Shown here in pieces: positions 18,180-27,591 of a DNA stretch of 64,000 nt. How positions within the stretch are numbered: position 1 is the stretch's first letter; each line of letters opens with the position of its first letter. Made by a program: the position numbers and the translations under genes. The DNA is taken from the NCBI GenBank assembly GCA_963810485.1, contig CAWENQ010000004.1:744001-808000 (forward strand). The letters are read 5' to 3'. The notes beneath the pieces are model-generated. The model saw nothing but the letters and a program-made list of their open reading frames with translations, was not told where the DNA came from and ran no database searches. The DNA is from DATKFM01 sp963810485 (GTDB lineage Bacteria > Pseudomonadota > Alphaproteobacteria > Dongiales > Dongiaceae).

Positions 18180-18401
18180 ATGAATTTCGGCATCGCCAAA
18201 GTATGCAGATCCTGCGGTCGCGAGCTGGCCGCATATCAGACCGGCTGCCTGGATTGCGACGGGGAGATCGGATTCCAGTTCCCCTGGCTGCACGCCATCG
18301 GCATCGGCGTATTCGTGATCGGCGCCCTGCTCTATCACAGCAATCCGGAACTGGGCGCAACGATCATGAGCATCGTCGGCTACGACGCCGTCCCGAAGTA
18401 A
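18180..18401 (+). CDS. Small zinc-ribbon membrane protein, hypothetical
   Basis: This 73-residue protein begins with a compact zinc ribbon (CRSCG...CLDCDGE, cysteines near residues 9, 12, 23 and 26) followed by one membrane helix (about 37-55). ATG 18180 is preceded by AGAGAGAG as a ribosome site. I know no function. It lies 87 bases after nrdJ and before an inverted repeat. Confidence 0.65.
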   Translation: MNFGIAKVCRSCGRELAAYQTGCLDCDGEIGFQFPWLHAIGIGVFVIGALLYHSNPELGATIMSIVGYDAVPK

Positions 18402-18439
18402 CTCAAGCAACATCCTCTCAGACTGAATTACGCCTTGTT

Positions 18440-18517
18440 TCTTTCCCCGCGAAAGCGGGGACCCAGAGGCTGCAGAGCGCTCTGCTTCTCCTGGACCCCT
18501 GCTTTCGCAGGGGAAGA
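18440..18517. repeat. Inverted pair of GC hairpins (intergenic repeat/terminator)
   Basis: Two hairpins, CCCCGC-GAAA-GCGGGG (18445-18460) and CCCCTGC-TTTC-GCAGGGG (18496-18513), are imperfect inverted copies of one unit that includes the flanking CCCAGAGGCTGC/CTCCTGGA sequence. The element lies between converging genes and could terminate both. Similar GAAAGC-loop elements are scattered in other alphaproteobacterial genomes (general knowledge). Confidence 0.6.
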
Positions 18518-18535
18518 TGTTTGGGGTAAAACTTC

Positions 18536-20290
18536 TTAAACCTTCGCCGCTGATATCGTGTAGAGCGTCACCGCTTCGCTGCGGCCGCGCACCGTCGTCC
18601 GGTCCAGTTCCTCCGTCTCGAACCAAGGCGCGATCTTCGCCTGCGTCGCCTCGCTGATGACGATCTGCCGGCCATAGGTCTTGCACATCGATTCCAGACG
18701 CGAGGCGAGATTCACCGCATCGCCGATGGCCGAATAGTCGAAGCGCGTCTCCGATCCCATATTGCCGACGATGCAGATACCGCTGTTGATGCCGATGCCG
18801 ACATCGATCTTCGGCAGCCTGTGCTCTCCGGCCGCGCCTTCGCTTGCCATCTCAGCATTGAGCGTTTCCATGGCCGTCAGCATCTTCAGCGCCGCCTCGG
18901 CGGCATGGCGGGCATGATCGGGATCCGCCAGCGGCGCATTCCAGAACGCCATCACGCAATCGCCGATATATTTGTCGATGGTGCCGCCGGCCGCCAGCAC
19001 GACCTCCGAAAGCCGCGTCAGCACCCGGTTCATCAGCGCCACCAGCCGCTCCGGATCGTCCTTCAGGATTTCGGAGATCGTCGTGAAGCCGCGCACGTCG
19101 CAGAACAGGATGGTCAGTTCGCGCTTGGCGCCGCCGAGCTTCAGCAGGCTCGGGTCCCGCGCCAGCATGTCCACCATGCTGGGCGCCAGGTAATGCTGGA
19201 ACGCCGCGGTGATCCGCCGCCGGTTGGCGCGCTCCTCCAGCACGCCGATGCCGGCCTCGATGCCGACGGCGAAAAGCAGCGCCAGGAACGGAAAGCTCGC
19301 CCCCGTCCACCAGCGGCCAAAGCGAAGAACGAGATACGCGTCGATGATAATGAATCCGCCGCCGATCAGCAGCGTCAGGACGGCCCGCAGCGCCAGGAAC
19401 CGGCGGTTGATCCAGGCCCCCGCCCAGGCGGCGACAGCCGTCAGCAGGAAGATCGCCCAATTCGGCAGCAGGCTGATCGATAAGCCGTTCCGCAGATTCT
19501 GCAGGATCGTCGTCTGCACTTCCGCGCCCGCCATCAATTGGCGCGTCCGCACGGTCGTGCTGACCTCGAAATTGTCGGTGCTGCTGCGCTTGATCTCCGC
19601 CGAGAGGTTGAGGCGAAAACCGACGATGACGATGCGGTCCTCGAAGACTCCGGCCGGCAGCATATTCTTGGCATCGAGCGCCTGATAGTAGGAGTAGATA
19701 TCGATGCCGCCTCCCGTTACCGGGTCGAAATATTGGATCAGCGCATTGGGCTGCGGCGCCACCGCTTCGCCGGCCCGTTGCAAAACCACATCGGCGAATG
19801 TGCCTTCGAATGGCGGAATGCGCCGGAACACGCCATCTTCGTCTAGTTCGACGGCCGCATTTCCGGCCGCTGCTCCAGTGTCGAGAAACATTTGCAGCGG
19901 CAAAATATTCGCGTCCTGCTTCGTCTGCGGCGTGTCGATTTTGGCTTCCGTGGAGGCCAGCACAACATCCGGCCCGAGCGCCTGCGCCAGCAGTTGATCC
20001 TGTACCGCGTCTTGCGGTTCGGAGAACACGAGATCCAGGGCAATGACTTTCGCCCCGGCCGCCCGCAGGCTCTCGATCAGTTGGCCATGCAGACCCCGCG
20101 GCCAGGGCCAGGGTTGTTTGATGTCGGCGAATGACGGCTCGTCGATAGCGACCAGAACCGGTTTCGGCGGCATCGGCTCCGGCGGCCACTGGGTCGACAT
20201 GAAATCATAGACCCGCCAGTCGAACAGCCGCGCCTGGGGCACCCAGAGCAGCGAGCCCAGAACCACGGTCACCGCCAGCGCGACCAGCAC
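18536..20290 (-). CDS. CHASE2-domain class III adenylate/guanylate cyclase
   Basis: This is a membrane sensor that probably makes cAMP. It has an N-terminal helix, a periplasmic CHASE2 domain (about residues 20-265, with PVLVAIDEPSFADI and VIALDLVFSEPQ), three membrane helices (about 275-345) and a cyclase domain (about 375-580). The catalytic set is complete: metal Asp in ILFCDVRGFTTISE, Lys and Asp in DKYIGD, the base-recognition Asp in RFDYSAIGD, and Asn/Arg in NLASRLE. The Lys-Asp pair favours ATP. The GTG at 20290 is the only usable start I found, though its SD is too close. The gene lies 59 bases after the FecR-TPR-barrel gene on the same strand, so the two are probably co-transcribed. 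Confidence 0.88.
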   Translation of the reverse strand: MLVALAVTVVLGSLLWVPQARLFDWRVYDFMSTQWPPEPMPPKPVLVAIDEPSFADIKQPWPWPRGLHGQLIESLRAAGAKVIALDLVFSEPQDAVQDQLLAQALGPDVVLASTEAKIDTPQTKQDANILPLQMFLDTGAAAGNAAVELDEDGVFRRIPPFEGTFADVVLQRAGEAVAPQPNALIQYFDPVTGGGIDIYSYYQALDAKNMLPAGVFEDRIVIVGFRLNLSAEIKRSSTDNFEVSTTVRTRQLMAGAEVQTTILQNLRNGLSISLLPNWAIFLLTAVAAWAGAWINRRFLALRAVLTLLIGGGFIIIDAYLVLRFGRWWTGASFPFLALLFAVGIEAGIGVLEERANRRRITAAFQHYLAPSMVDMLARDPSLLKLGGAKRELTILFCDVRGFTTISEILKDDPERLVALMNRVLTRLSEVVLAAGGTIDKYIGDCVMAFWNAPLADPDHARHAAEAALKMLTAMETLNAEMASEGAAGEHRLPKIDVGIGINSGICIVGNMGSETRFDYSAIGDAVNLASRLESMCKTYGRQIVISEATQAKIAPWFETEELDRTTVRGRSEAVTLYTISAAKV

Positions 20291-20349
20291 CTCCCGCGGC
20301 GGCAGGAATCCCCGCCGCCCGCCATTGCCGGGCGCTGCGTTCGACAGCG

Positions 20350-23300
20350 TCAGAAGCGCACCTCGCCGGACAGCTTGAAGATCGTGCCCTGGGTTTGATA
20401 GGTCGGCAGGAGCGCCACCGGGTCCTTGGCCACTTCGACCTTCTGGTCGAAGATGTTCAGGACGCTGGCGCCAAGGGCGAGATGCTTGTCCAGCGGCTCC
20501 CAGGAGACGGTGAAGTCCGTGGTCGCATCGGCGGAGAGTTCCGTGCCGATCAAATCGCCGTCACGCTGGCCGATCAGATTCTCCGTCAGCGTCACCCTGA
20601 TCTGCTCCGGATGCACCCAGGTGATGCCGAAATTCCCCGTCCAATCCGGCACCAGCGGCAGGTCGCGCCCGTTATCCTCATTCTCGGAATCGGTGAATGT
20701 CGCCCGCGCGAAAGCGCCGAACTGATCGGTGAGCCAGGCATTTGCCGACAGGCTGACCATGTCGATATGGCCTTCCGACGCCGCGATGGGTCCGACAAAC
20801 ACCGAGGAAAAGATCGATGTATCGGTAAAGGTGATGACGTAGTCATCGATCTCCTGGTGCTGATACTCGACCGAGGTGAAAAAGCGGTCGGTCCATTCCG
20901 CGTCCCAGCGGGCCGCGATCGTCTGCAGCTTGCCGCCATCGGCGGTGGGCGTGGCAAACGGCACCAGCCCGACCGTGGCATCCGGCGCCAGCGAGGCCCC
21001 GAGCCCCAGCGTGCTGTCCTGCCGGAACCCGAGGCGGAGCCATTGGCCCGTCACAGGCTGCCAGGACAGGCCGATGCGCGGGTCGAACCTGGTTTTTGCC
21101 TCGCCCGCATCGGCCTCGAAATGCGAGATGTAGGCGCCGATCTGCAAATTCAGATCGGTGGCGATCTCCGTCGCGGCGTCCAGATAGGCGCGGCCGGCGA
21201 TGGCGTCGCCGTCACTGCCCAGGATCCCGAACAGCGTGGTCTGGCCCTTGGTCAATTGCCCCTCGACACCGTAGCGCAGAGTGACGCCTTCGATATCGAT
21301 GAGATGAGTCAAGGCGACGAGGCCGGAATCCTCGTCGGTGTCGATGACGTCAAACGTGTTGACCTCGCCGTCGCTATGACTGCCATTGGCGCCGAACAGT
21401 CCCATCAACACATTCGACTCGCCGAAGGTGTGGCTGAAGCCAATGCCGGTGTTGTAGCTGCGCCCCGCGAAATCCTCGTGCAGCCCGAGGCCGAGCGTGG
21501 ATCCGTTGACATCGTCGGCATCCGACACCGTGGCGAACATGAACAGCCGGTCGCTGAGCCCCAGCTCGGCGCCGGCCAGGAATGTGCCGGTGATGGTATC
21601 GTTGACGATCGACAGCGCGTCGTCATCGAAGGTCTGATAGGAAAGGTTGGCGGCGATGGCCAGGGGCAGGCCGTCATTCATGAATGTTTCGACATCGGCG
21701 AACCCGCCGCCGCCGAGCACCCCGTCCCTGTCCAGCACCAGATTGCTGCCGAGCGTGAAATCGAAGAACGGCCGCCGGAACAGGTCGTCGTAGCGGTTGC
21801 GCGCCGAGGAGGCCAGCGGTTCGAGCAGCAGCCCCTGTATCGCCTCGTTGAACGAGCCCGTCTGTTCAACGCCATCGGCCGCGACCTCCGGCTGGATCAC
21901 CGCCGACTGATAGAAGTGGCTGGCGGGATCGAAGGGATTGAACAGCCGGTCGCCGTAGTAGCGGCCCCAGTCCGACAGCGACAAATTGTCGAAGGCGTTG
22001 AACAGATAGGACCCGTCGCTGCGTGCCGAAGCCAGCGTGTTGAAGGCGCGGCCCCGCTGCAGGTAGCGGCGGTAGGTTTCCTTCGCCGCCCGGATCGCCT
22101 CGCCGGCCTCGGATTCATTGAGCGCGATCACCGTGCGCACCAGCGAGACGGCGGGATCGTCGGGGTCCAGCCGCTCGGCATCGTCAAGCGCCTGGCGCGC
22201 CAGATCGATCTGCCGGTTCTGATAATAAGTGATGGCGAGACCAAGCGACGATTCCGCCACCTGGGGATTGGCGGCAACGGCATCGAGGAACTGCTGCTTG
22301 GCGCCCTCGAGATCGCCCTGCTGGATGAGCCAGCGGCCTTCGGCGACATGGACGATATAGAAGGCCGGGTCCAGGGCCTTGGCGATGTCGATCTGCTCCT
22401 TCGCCTCGTCCAGCATATCGACATCGAGATAGACGATCGCCAGGTTCGCATGGGGCGCCAAGTCATAGGGATCGAGCCGGATCGCCGTTTCGAACGCCTC
22501 CCGCGCGCCGGCATTGTCGCCTTGGTTCGAGCGCAGCAGGCCCAGGCTGTTCCAGAGATCGGCATCCCGCGGGTCCAGTGCGAGGCCTTCCTCGAGCTCC
22601 GCTTGAGAGGCCTTCAGGTCCCAATCGAAATCCGACAGCACGGCGGCGCGCAGCTGCATCGCGTCGGGATTGCGCGGATCGATCCGGTCGGCCCGTTCCG
22701 AGGCCGCGCGGGCGGCTTCCTCATCGGCGAGGACAACGCCCAGCAGGCCGCGAATGGCCGGGAACTCGACGACATCCGGATAGCGCTTCTCGGCTTCCTC
22801 CAGGCGAGCGGCGGCGGCGTCCAATTCGCCTGTCGACGCTTCGAAGACCGCCAGGATCTGGACCGTGCTGGGATCATCGGGCAAGGCGTCGACTTCGGCC
22901 TTCATCGCGGCCGCTTCCGCGGCCCGGCCGCCGAAGATCAGCGTGAAGTAGCGGCCAAACACGGCTGAGATATGGCGGCGGCCCTGAAGCTGCGGCGCCG
23001 CCGCGGCGAAGGCTGCGGCGGCATCGTCCCAACGCTGCTCATGGGCGGCGATCGCGCCGTCAATCAGTTGCCGGCGGGCGGCGAGATCAGGCGATAGCTG
23101 ATGTCCCGCAAGAGGCTCCAGCAGCCGCTTCGCTTCGACGACGCTGCCATATGACAGTTCGCCTTCGACCAGCGACAAGCGTTCATCATCGGCCAGGCTG
23201 GATTCGTCCTTCTGCCGCAGCCTGTCGTTCGCGGGGCGCAGGTCGGTGCTGCTGAGGTCGCTGACTGGCAGAAACGACAAGGCCGAGCGCGCATCGAGAT

Positions 23301-23904
23301 AATACAGCATCTGCTCGCGGCCCGGCTTCTGAGCCAAGAAGATCTTGGTCGGCGCTCTCCCGACCTCGGCGACCGCCGCCTCGCCCGGCCCCACCAGCAC
23401 CTCGCCATAGTCGTTCTTCAGCTCCACCTCGCCGGCCGTCACGGTGAGGGTCGTCTTGCCGGACGGCTCCACATTGAGCGTCCAATCGGTGCCGCGGATC
23501 GCGGCGGTCGCCGACGGCGTCGATATGCTGATGTCGCTGCCGCCGGTGGCCTCGCGCGCCCAGACCTGCCCCTGGTCGAGCTGCAGCTGCGTTTCCGCGC
23601 CGCCGCCCAGCTGCTTGATCAGCAGCTCGGTATTGCGATGGACGCGGATCAGCGTCTGGTCGATGAAGCGCAGCGCCAGCAGCCCGGCCGGCCCGGTGCG
23701 CAGATGGTCGCCGGCCAGCAGCCCCTGCTCGATCTCCGCCGCCCGCCAGTTCGGTTCGGCGACGAATTGGATCTCCTCATCGCCGAGGGCGTCGACGATG
23801 GTGCCGGTCGCCTCCCCCTGACGCGGCACGGCCGCATAGAGCGCAGCCGCCGTCCCCAGCCATAGTCCCAGTGCAATGATCGCCAGCCGCCGCCCGCGCG
23901 CCAT
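20350..23904 (-). CDS. FecR-domain, TPR and outer-membrane beta-barrel protein
   Basis: This 1184-residue protein has an N-terminal signal (about 1-25), a FecR domain (about 35-190, with TPSATAAIRGTDWTLNV and TAGEVELKNDYGEVLVGPGE), a long TPR region (about 260-640, with repeats such as ADLWNSLGLLRSNQGDNAGAREAFETAI), then a beta-rich region of alternating aromatic strands from about 700 to the end. The last residues, GTIFKLSGEVRF, look like the terminal strand and Phe of an outer-membrane barrel of TonB-receptor type, but there is no plug domain. I infer an outer-membrane protein with a periplasmic FecR/TPR part, working with the CHASE2 cyclase encoded downstream. Confidence 0.82.
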   Translation of the reverse strand: MARGRRLAIIALGLWLGTAAALYAAVPRQGEATGTIVDALGDEEIQFVAEPNWRAAEIEQGLLAGDHLRTGPAGLLALRFIDQTLIRVHRNTELLIKQLGGGAETQLQLDQGQVWAREATGGSDISISTPSATAAIRGTDWTLNVEPSGKTTLTVTAGEVELKNDYGEVLVGPGEAAVAEVGRAPTKIFLAQKPGREQMLYYLDARSALSFLPVSDLSSTDLRPANDRLRQKDESSLADDERLSLVEGELSYGSVVEAKRLLEPLAGHQLSPDLAARRQLIDGAIAAHEQRWDDAAAAFAAAAPQLQGRRHISAVFGRYFTLIFGGRAAEAAAMKAEVDALPDDPSTVQILAVFEASTGELDAAAARLEEAEKRYPDVVEFPAIRGLLGVVLADEEAARAASERADRIDPRNPDAMQLRAAVLSDFDWDLKASQAELEEGLALDPRDADLWNSLGLLRSNQGDNAGAREAFETAIRLDPYDLAPHANLAIVYLDVDMLDEAKEQIDIAKALDPAFYIVHVAEGRWLIQQGDLEGAKQQFLDAVAANPQVAESSLGLAITYYQNRQIDLARQALDDAERLDPDDPAVSLVRTVIALNESEAGEAIRAAKETYRRYLQRGRAFNTLASARSDGSYLFNAFDNLSLSDWGRYYGDRLFNPFDPASHFYQSAVIQPEVAADGVEQTGSFNEAIQGLLLEPLASSARNRYDDLFRRPFFDFTLGSNLVLDRDGVLGGGGFADVETFMNDGLPLAIAANLSYQTFDDDALSIVNDTITGTFLAGAELGLSDRLFMFATVSDADDVNGSTLGLGLHEDFAGRSYNTGIGFSHTFGESNVLMGLFGANGSHSDGEVNTFDVIDTDEDSGLVALTHLIDIEGVTLRYGVEGQLTKGQTTLFGILGSDGDAIAGRAYLDAATEIATDLNLQIGAYISHFEADAGEAKTRFDPRIGLSWQPVTGQWLRLGFRQDSTLGLGASLAPDATVGLVPFATPTADGGKLQTIAARWDAEWTDRFFTSVEYQHQEIDDYVITFTDTSIFSSVFVGPIAASEGHIDMVSLSANAWLTDQFGAFARATFTDSENEDNGRDLPLVPDWTGNFGITWVHPEQIRVTLTENLIGQRDGDLIGTELSADATTDFTVSWEPLDKHLALGASVLNIFDQKVEVAKDPVALLPTYQTQGTIFKLSGEVRF

Positions 23905-23998
23905 GGCCCGCCCCCCGTTCCTGCCACCCGGCTGCTACGGTAATCGCCCCGGTGCCCTGGGGCAATCGGGCCAGCCGTTCAATCCCGTGGGCCAGCGC

Positions 23999-24628
23999 TC
24001 AGCCGCGGGAGGCCGCCGCTTCCTCGACGATGCGCAGCAACCGATGCAGCGCCCCCTCGCCGATGCCCAGCTCATCCAGATGGGCGACGGTGCTGCGCAG
24101 ATAGTCCAGGTTGCTGCCCATGGTGCCGACGCCCTGGGCGATGTAGTCGGCGGTCCGCCGGGCCGTCAGCTTGCCGGCATATTGCTCGTGATTGCGGTCG
24201 ACCACGAAGGCCGCGGCTCGGCAGGTGCCAACAGGTGTTTCAATCGTGAACCAGCGGGGATCGTAGACGCCGGTGATCATTTCCCGGTTATGCAGATAGC
24301 CGATGACATGGTCGGCTTCGGCGGCGGCCACCCGGAAGGCGCGGCCGCGGCAGGCGCCGCCCCGGTCCAGGCCGAGCACCAGCCCCGGCTTCTCCACCGT
24401 GCCACGGTAATGGGTGGAGATGACGCAGAAGGCCCGGTGATAGCCGCGCAGCAGCGCCGGCTGGCGGTCGAGAAAATTGAAGCCCGGCCGCCACATCAGC
24501 GAGCCATAGGCGAAGACCCAGAAATCCTCGCCAGCCGGCGGGTTGAGCCGGCGGCGCTCCACCAGGGCCGCCTCTTCCGGGCTGATGGGCGGGGGATATT
24601 CGGGCGGCGATGGTTCCTTGCCGGACAT
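23999..24628 (-). CDS. Gamma-glutamylcyclotransferase, ChaC-like
   Basis: This 209-residue protein has the ChaC signature YGSLMWRPGF near residue 43 and the fold's RGYHRAFCVIS and GVYDPRW segments. ChaC enzymes release 5-oxoproline from gamma-glutamyl peptides, mainly glutathione. I chose ATG 24628 (MSGKEP) because it gives the usual length; an upstream reading would overlap the preceding small gene. It is six bases from that gene's stop. Confidence 0.87.
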   Translation of the reverse strand: MSGKEPSPPEYPPPISPEEAALVERRRLNPPAGEDFWVFAYGSLMWRPGFNFLDRQPALLRGYHRAFCVISTHYRGTVEKPGLVLGLDRGGACRGRAFRVAAAEADHVIGYLHNREMITGVYDPRWFTIETPVGTCRAAAFVVDRNHEQYAGKLTARRTADYIAQGVGTMGSNLDYLRSTVAHLDELGIGEGALHRLLRIVEEAAASRG

Positions 24629-24633
24629 GGCGG

Positions 24634-24786
24634 CTATTTTCGCATGACCAGCGCCACTCCGGCCACCGCTGCTGCTTTGCCCAGCGTGTTGGCCACGATT
24701 CCGCTGGCCCATCTCAGGACGAACAAGGGCGGCATGAAGCCTGCCACAAGGAGGCTGAGAATCGCGAAGTCGCCAGGGATTGTCAT
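24634..24786 (-). CDS. Small hydrophobic protein, hypothetical
   Basis: This is a 50-residue frame starting at ATG 24786 (MTIPGDFAILSLLV) with one or two hydrophobic helices and a short C-terminal MRK. It ends five bases before the ChaC-like start on the same strand, which suggests a real operon partner, and diverges from the DUF2125 gene. I do not recognise it, and the ribosome site is weak. Confidence 0.45.
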   Translation of the reverse strand: MTIPGDFAILSLLVAGFMPPLFVLRWASGIVANTLGKAAAVAGVALVMRK

Positions 24787-24841
24787 ACTGTCTGTGGCTT
24801 TGGGGCGCGGCATCTTAGCCGGGGCGCACCGCAAGACAACG

Positions 24842-25921
24842 ATGGCAGATGCATGGCAATCCCGCTATTACCGCAGGCGCATGGTCGGTCGTTCCCGAAA
24901 AATCATCTGGCTTGTCATCGCCGTTCTGCTGCTCGCTGCTCTGTCCGGCGGCTATGCCTGGTATCGCAGCTATGTGGCGCAACAGCTCGGCCTCGCCCTG
25001 AACAACTGGATTGTCGCGCGCACGGCGGAAGGCTACGGCATCGCTGCCGATATCGCGCCGGAGTCGGGCACCCTGACGATGGTGACGCGACGCCTGAGCG
25101 ACGTCACGATCGCCGCCCCGGGCTTTGCCTGGACATTGCAGTTGCGCAATCTCGATATCCTCGTCAGTCCGCTAAGTCCATTCAGCGTCGAATTCCAGGC
25201 CGATGGTTGGGCGGAACTTGGCTATACCGTTGGCGAGGAAAATTACCTTCTGACAAACGATTTCGACAACGGCGCCGCCGGGTTCAGCTATGACCGCGAG
25301 GGCCGCATCACCGCGGCGTATCTCCATGAGTCCGGGGTGCGGTTGGACGGCCCGATCAGTATGGATTTCGATTCATTTGAGGCTCGGCTCAATCTCGATC
25401 CCGCAGCACCTCCGTCGGAGGACGGCAAGAGTGTCGAACTCACCGCCGTATTCGAAAATGCAACAGTGACCAAAACCGGACCCCTGCCGCTTGGCAATCT
25501 CATTCAGCATGTGGATTTGGCGGCTTATGCGACCGGCACGCTGCGGCCGGGGCGGCCATCGGAATCCCTGGCTGCCTGGCGCGATGCGGGCGGCGTGGCG
25601 CAAATTCAGCGTCTTGTCGCCAATTGGGGGCCGCTGGCGATCGCCGGCGAAGGCACGCTGGCATTGGATGGCCAGATGCAGCCGTTGTTCGCGGGCACGG
25701 CGACGGTGCGCGGCTACAGCGAGGCCATCGACGCGCTGGTGCAGGCGCGCATGATGGATCCCGGCGGCGCCACCGGCGCCAAGATCGCGCTGGCCGCCAT
25801 GGCCAAGCCCGCCGACGACGGCGGCCCGCCCGCGGCCAAGCTGCCGATTACGATCCAGGATGGGTTTCTGTTTGTCGGGCCGCTGCGGCTGGCGCAGATG
25901 CCGAGGATTGTCTGGCAGTAG
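24842..25921 (+). CDS. DUF2125-family membrane-anchored protein
   Basis: This protein has one N-terminal membrane helix (about residues 20-38 from ATG 24842) and a long beta-rich extracytoplasmic domain typical of alphaproteobacterial DUF2125 proteins, with YRSYVAQQLGLALNNW after the helix and repeated LxIAGEGTLALDGQMQPL-like strands. Its function is unknown. ATG 24881 (MVGRSRKIIW) is an alternative start that puts a positive N-terminus directly before the helix. Intergenic repeats follow the gene. Confidence 0.75.
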   Translation: MADAWQSRYYRRRMVGRSRKIIWLVIAVLLLAALSGGYAWYRSYVAQQLGLALNNWIVARTAEGYGIAADIAPESGTLTMVTRRLSDVTIAAPGFAWTLQLRNLDILVSPLSPFSVEFQADGWAELGYTVGEENYLLTNDFDNGAAGFSYDREGRITAAYLHESGVRLDGPISMDFDSFEARLNLDPAAPPSEDGKSVELTAVFENATVTKTGPLPLGNLIQHVDLAAYATGTLRPGRPSESLAAWRDAGGVAQIQRLVANWGPLAIAGEGTLALDGQMQPLFAGTATVRGYSEAIDALVQARMMDPGGATGAKIALAAMAKPADDGGPPAAKLPITIQDGFLFVGPLRLAQMPRIVWQ

Positions 25922-25928
25922 GGCCGAG

Positions 25929-26000
25929 ACCCCTCACCCGCGCCGCATTCGCTGGACGCGAACGCGACGCACCCTCTCCCACTGCGTGGGCGAGGGGTCA
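25929..26000. repeat. GTTCA-loop intergenic element, copy A (divergent)
   Basis: This copy has the flanking arms ACCCCTCACCCGC and CGAGGGGT, a central imperfect stem GCATTCGC-TGGAC-GCGAACGC, and the CCTCTCCC-containing second arm. It lies just after the DUF2125 stop. The loop differs from the TGAAC seen in most copies. Confidence 0.6.
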
Positions 26001-26025
26001 GATTCAGGGACGCAAAGAGAAAACA

Positions 26026-26100
26026 GACCCCTCGCCCGCGGAGCGGGCGGAGATGGGGCGACAGACATCCGCGTTCAGCGGATGTCTGTCGGGTGAGGGC
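26026..26100. repeat. GTTCA-loop intergenic element, copy B
   Basis: This copy contains a perfect 14-base stem with loop GTTCA at 26059-26091 (CGACAGACATCCGC / GCGGATGTCTGTCG), flanked by ACCCCTCGCCCGC and GGGTGAGGG. It lies between the converging DUF2125 and homospermidine synthase genes and may act as a terminator for either. Confidence 0.7.
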
Positions 26101-26111
26101 CGGCTCGGTGT

Positions 26112-27533
26112 CTACGTCACCCGGAAATTCCCGAACTGCCAGGGATCCATCCGATCCAGATGCGGCTCGGGGAACAGCACGCCGCGCTTCTGCAGCGGCG
26201 TCCAGTCCGTGCGCACACCGCCCACTTTGCCGAGATAGGGCTTGCAGACGTCGATGACGAAGTCGTGGTCCAGGTCTTCCGGTTCCAGCAATCCCTGGTT
26301 CGGATTCTTGATCATGTGGATCGCGCCCGCCAGCACCGGCGAGGCGATCTGCAGCGACGTGGCGTTGAAGCGGTCGCCCAGGATGTCCCGCGCCTCCTGG
26401 ATGGTGAGCTGGGAGCCGTACCAGAGAGCGCCGAAGTCGCCCATCAAAAGCGCGCCCAGCTCGTCCATGCCGGAGACGATCTCCTTGCCCATCAGCCGCA
26501 CCTTCTTCTGCATCTTGAAGTTATGCATCTGCAGCTCGCGCACGCTGAGCACCGCATCGTCGCAGGGGTGATAGGCGTAATGCACAGTCGGCCGGTAGAT
26601 CGGCTTCTCGCCGTCATGGGCCGTCAGATAGTCCGCCAGCGTGATCGCCTCGCCATGGGTGATCAGGAAGCCGATCATCTCGCCGTTGATCGGTGTCCAG
26701 GAGCGCACCTGGGTGACGCAGCCGGGCTGGTTCAGGTAGATGGCGCATTTCGGCCCCACCGGATGCTCGTTGGCATCCAGCGGCAGCCGCTTCTCATGGG
26801 TGCCCCAACCCAGTTCCGAGGGCTGCAGCCCCTCGCTGACGAAGCCGTGGATGCTCCAGGTGTTGACGAACTCGTCCAGCTTCTTCGGCACGTTCGCCAC
26901 CTGGGTGTCGCGCTCGGCGACATGGATGGTCTTGAGGCCGACATCCATGGCCAGCCGCGCCCAGCCTTCCCGCGTCTTCGGCTCAGCCAGGTTCTTGTTC
27001 TTCTCCCGGCCGATCTCCATCAGCCCCGCCTTGACGAAATGACTGATCAGGCCGGGATTGGCGCCCATGGTGACGACCATGGTCGGCGAACCCTTCGGCC
27101 ATTTCTTCGCCATCTCCCGGGTGGTGTAGCGCAGGTGATAGTTCGAGCGCTCGTTGGCCGGCAGCTTCGGATTGTCGTAATAGCCCGGCCAGGGCTCGAT
27201 ACAGGTGTCCAGATAGTTGGCGCCGTTCTGCTGGCACCAGGCCATCACGTCCTGGCTGCTGACGTTGACGCTGAGATTCAGCACCATGTCGCCGCGGCCG
27301 ACATACTTGGCCAGCACGTCCTTGTAGTTCTTCTTGGTGATTTCCTTGTTCACATAGGTCACGCCGCGCGCCACATAGGGCGCGATCTCCTCGCTATGGT
27401 CATCGGGTTCCAGCACCGTGATCCGCGACAGCGGCATGTCCAGATGCCGGTCGAGCATCGGCATGGTGCAATGACCGACCGAGCCGTAGCCGATCATCAG
27501 GATGCGTCCCTTAAAGGGAATTTTCTTGGCCAT
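26112..27533 (-). CDS. hss: Homospermidine synthase
   Basis: This NAD-dependent enzyme joins two putrescines (or spermidine and putrescine) into sym-homospermidine, the main polyamine of many alphaproteobacteria. The 473-residue protein has the Rossmann motif IGYGSVG (about residues 13-19), VLEPDDHSEE after the second strand, NVSSQDVMAWC and EPWPGYYDNP in the active region. ATG 27533 (MAKKIPFKG) gives the usual length. It follows the ornithine decarboxylase gene by 111 bases, with a hairpin between, so the two make homospermidine from ornithine. Confidence 0.94.
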   Translation of the reverse strand: MAKKIPFKGRILMIGYGSVGHCTMPMLDRHLDMPLSRITVLEPDDHSEEIAPYVARGVTYVNKEITKKNYKDVLAKYVGRGDMVLNLSVNVSSQDVMAWCQQNGANYLDTCIEPWPGYYDNPKLPANERSNYHLRYTTREMAKKWPKGSPTMVVTMGANPGLISHFVKAGLMEIGREKNKNLAEPKTREGWARLAMDVGLKTIHVAERDTQVANVPKKLDEFVNTWSIHGFVSEGLQPSELGWGTHEKRLPLDANEHPVGPKCAIYLNQPGCVTQVRSWTPINGEMIGFLITHGEAITLADYLTAHDGEKPIYRPTVHYAYHPCDDAVLSVRELQMHNFKMQKKVRLMGKEIVSGMDELGALLMGDFGALWYGSQLTIQEARDILGDRFNATSLQIASPVLAGAIHMIKNPNQGLLEPEDLDHDFVIDVCKPYLGKVGGVRTDWTPLQKRGVLFPEPHLDRMDPWQFGNFRVT

Positions 27534-27591
27534 TCTCTGAACCCCTTCGTCTTTTGGACGCTGCGCTCCACGCAGCACGCATAACCGCCAC

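Noticed and set aside
20395..22968. Long open frame on the + strand opposite the FecR–TPR–barrel gene
   Set aside because: It mirrors codon bias of the coding strand in GC-rich DNA, lacks a ribosome site and shows no recognisable domain.
25929..26100. CRISPR-like repeats
   Set aside because: Units are paired palindromes of variable spacing between genes, not regular direct repeats with unique spacers.
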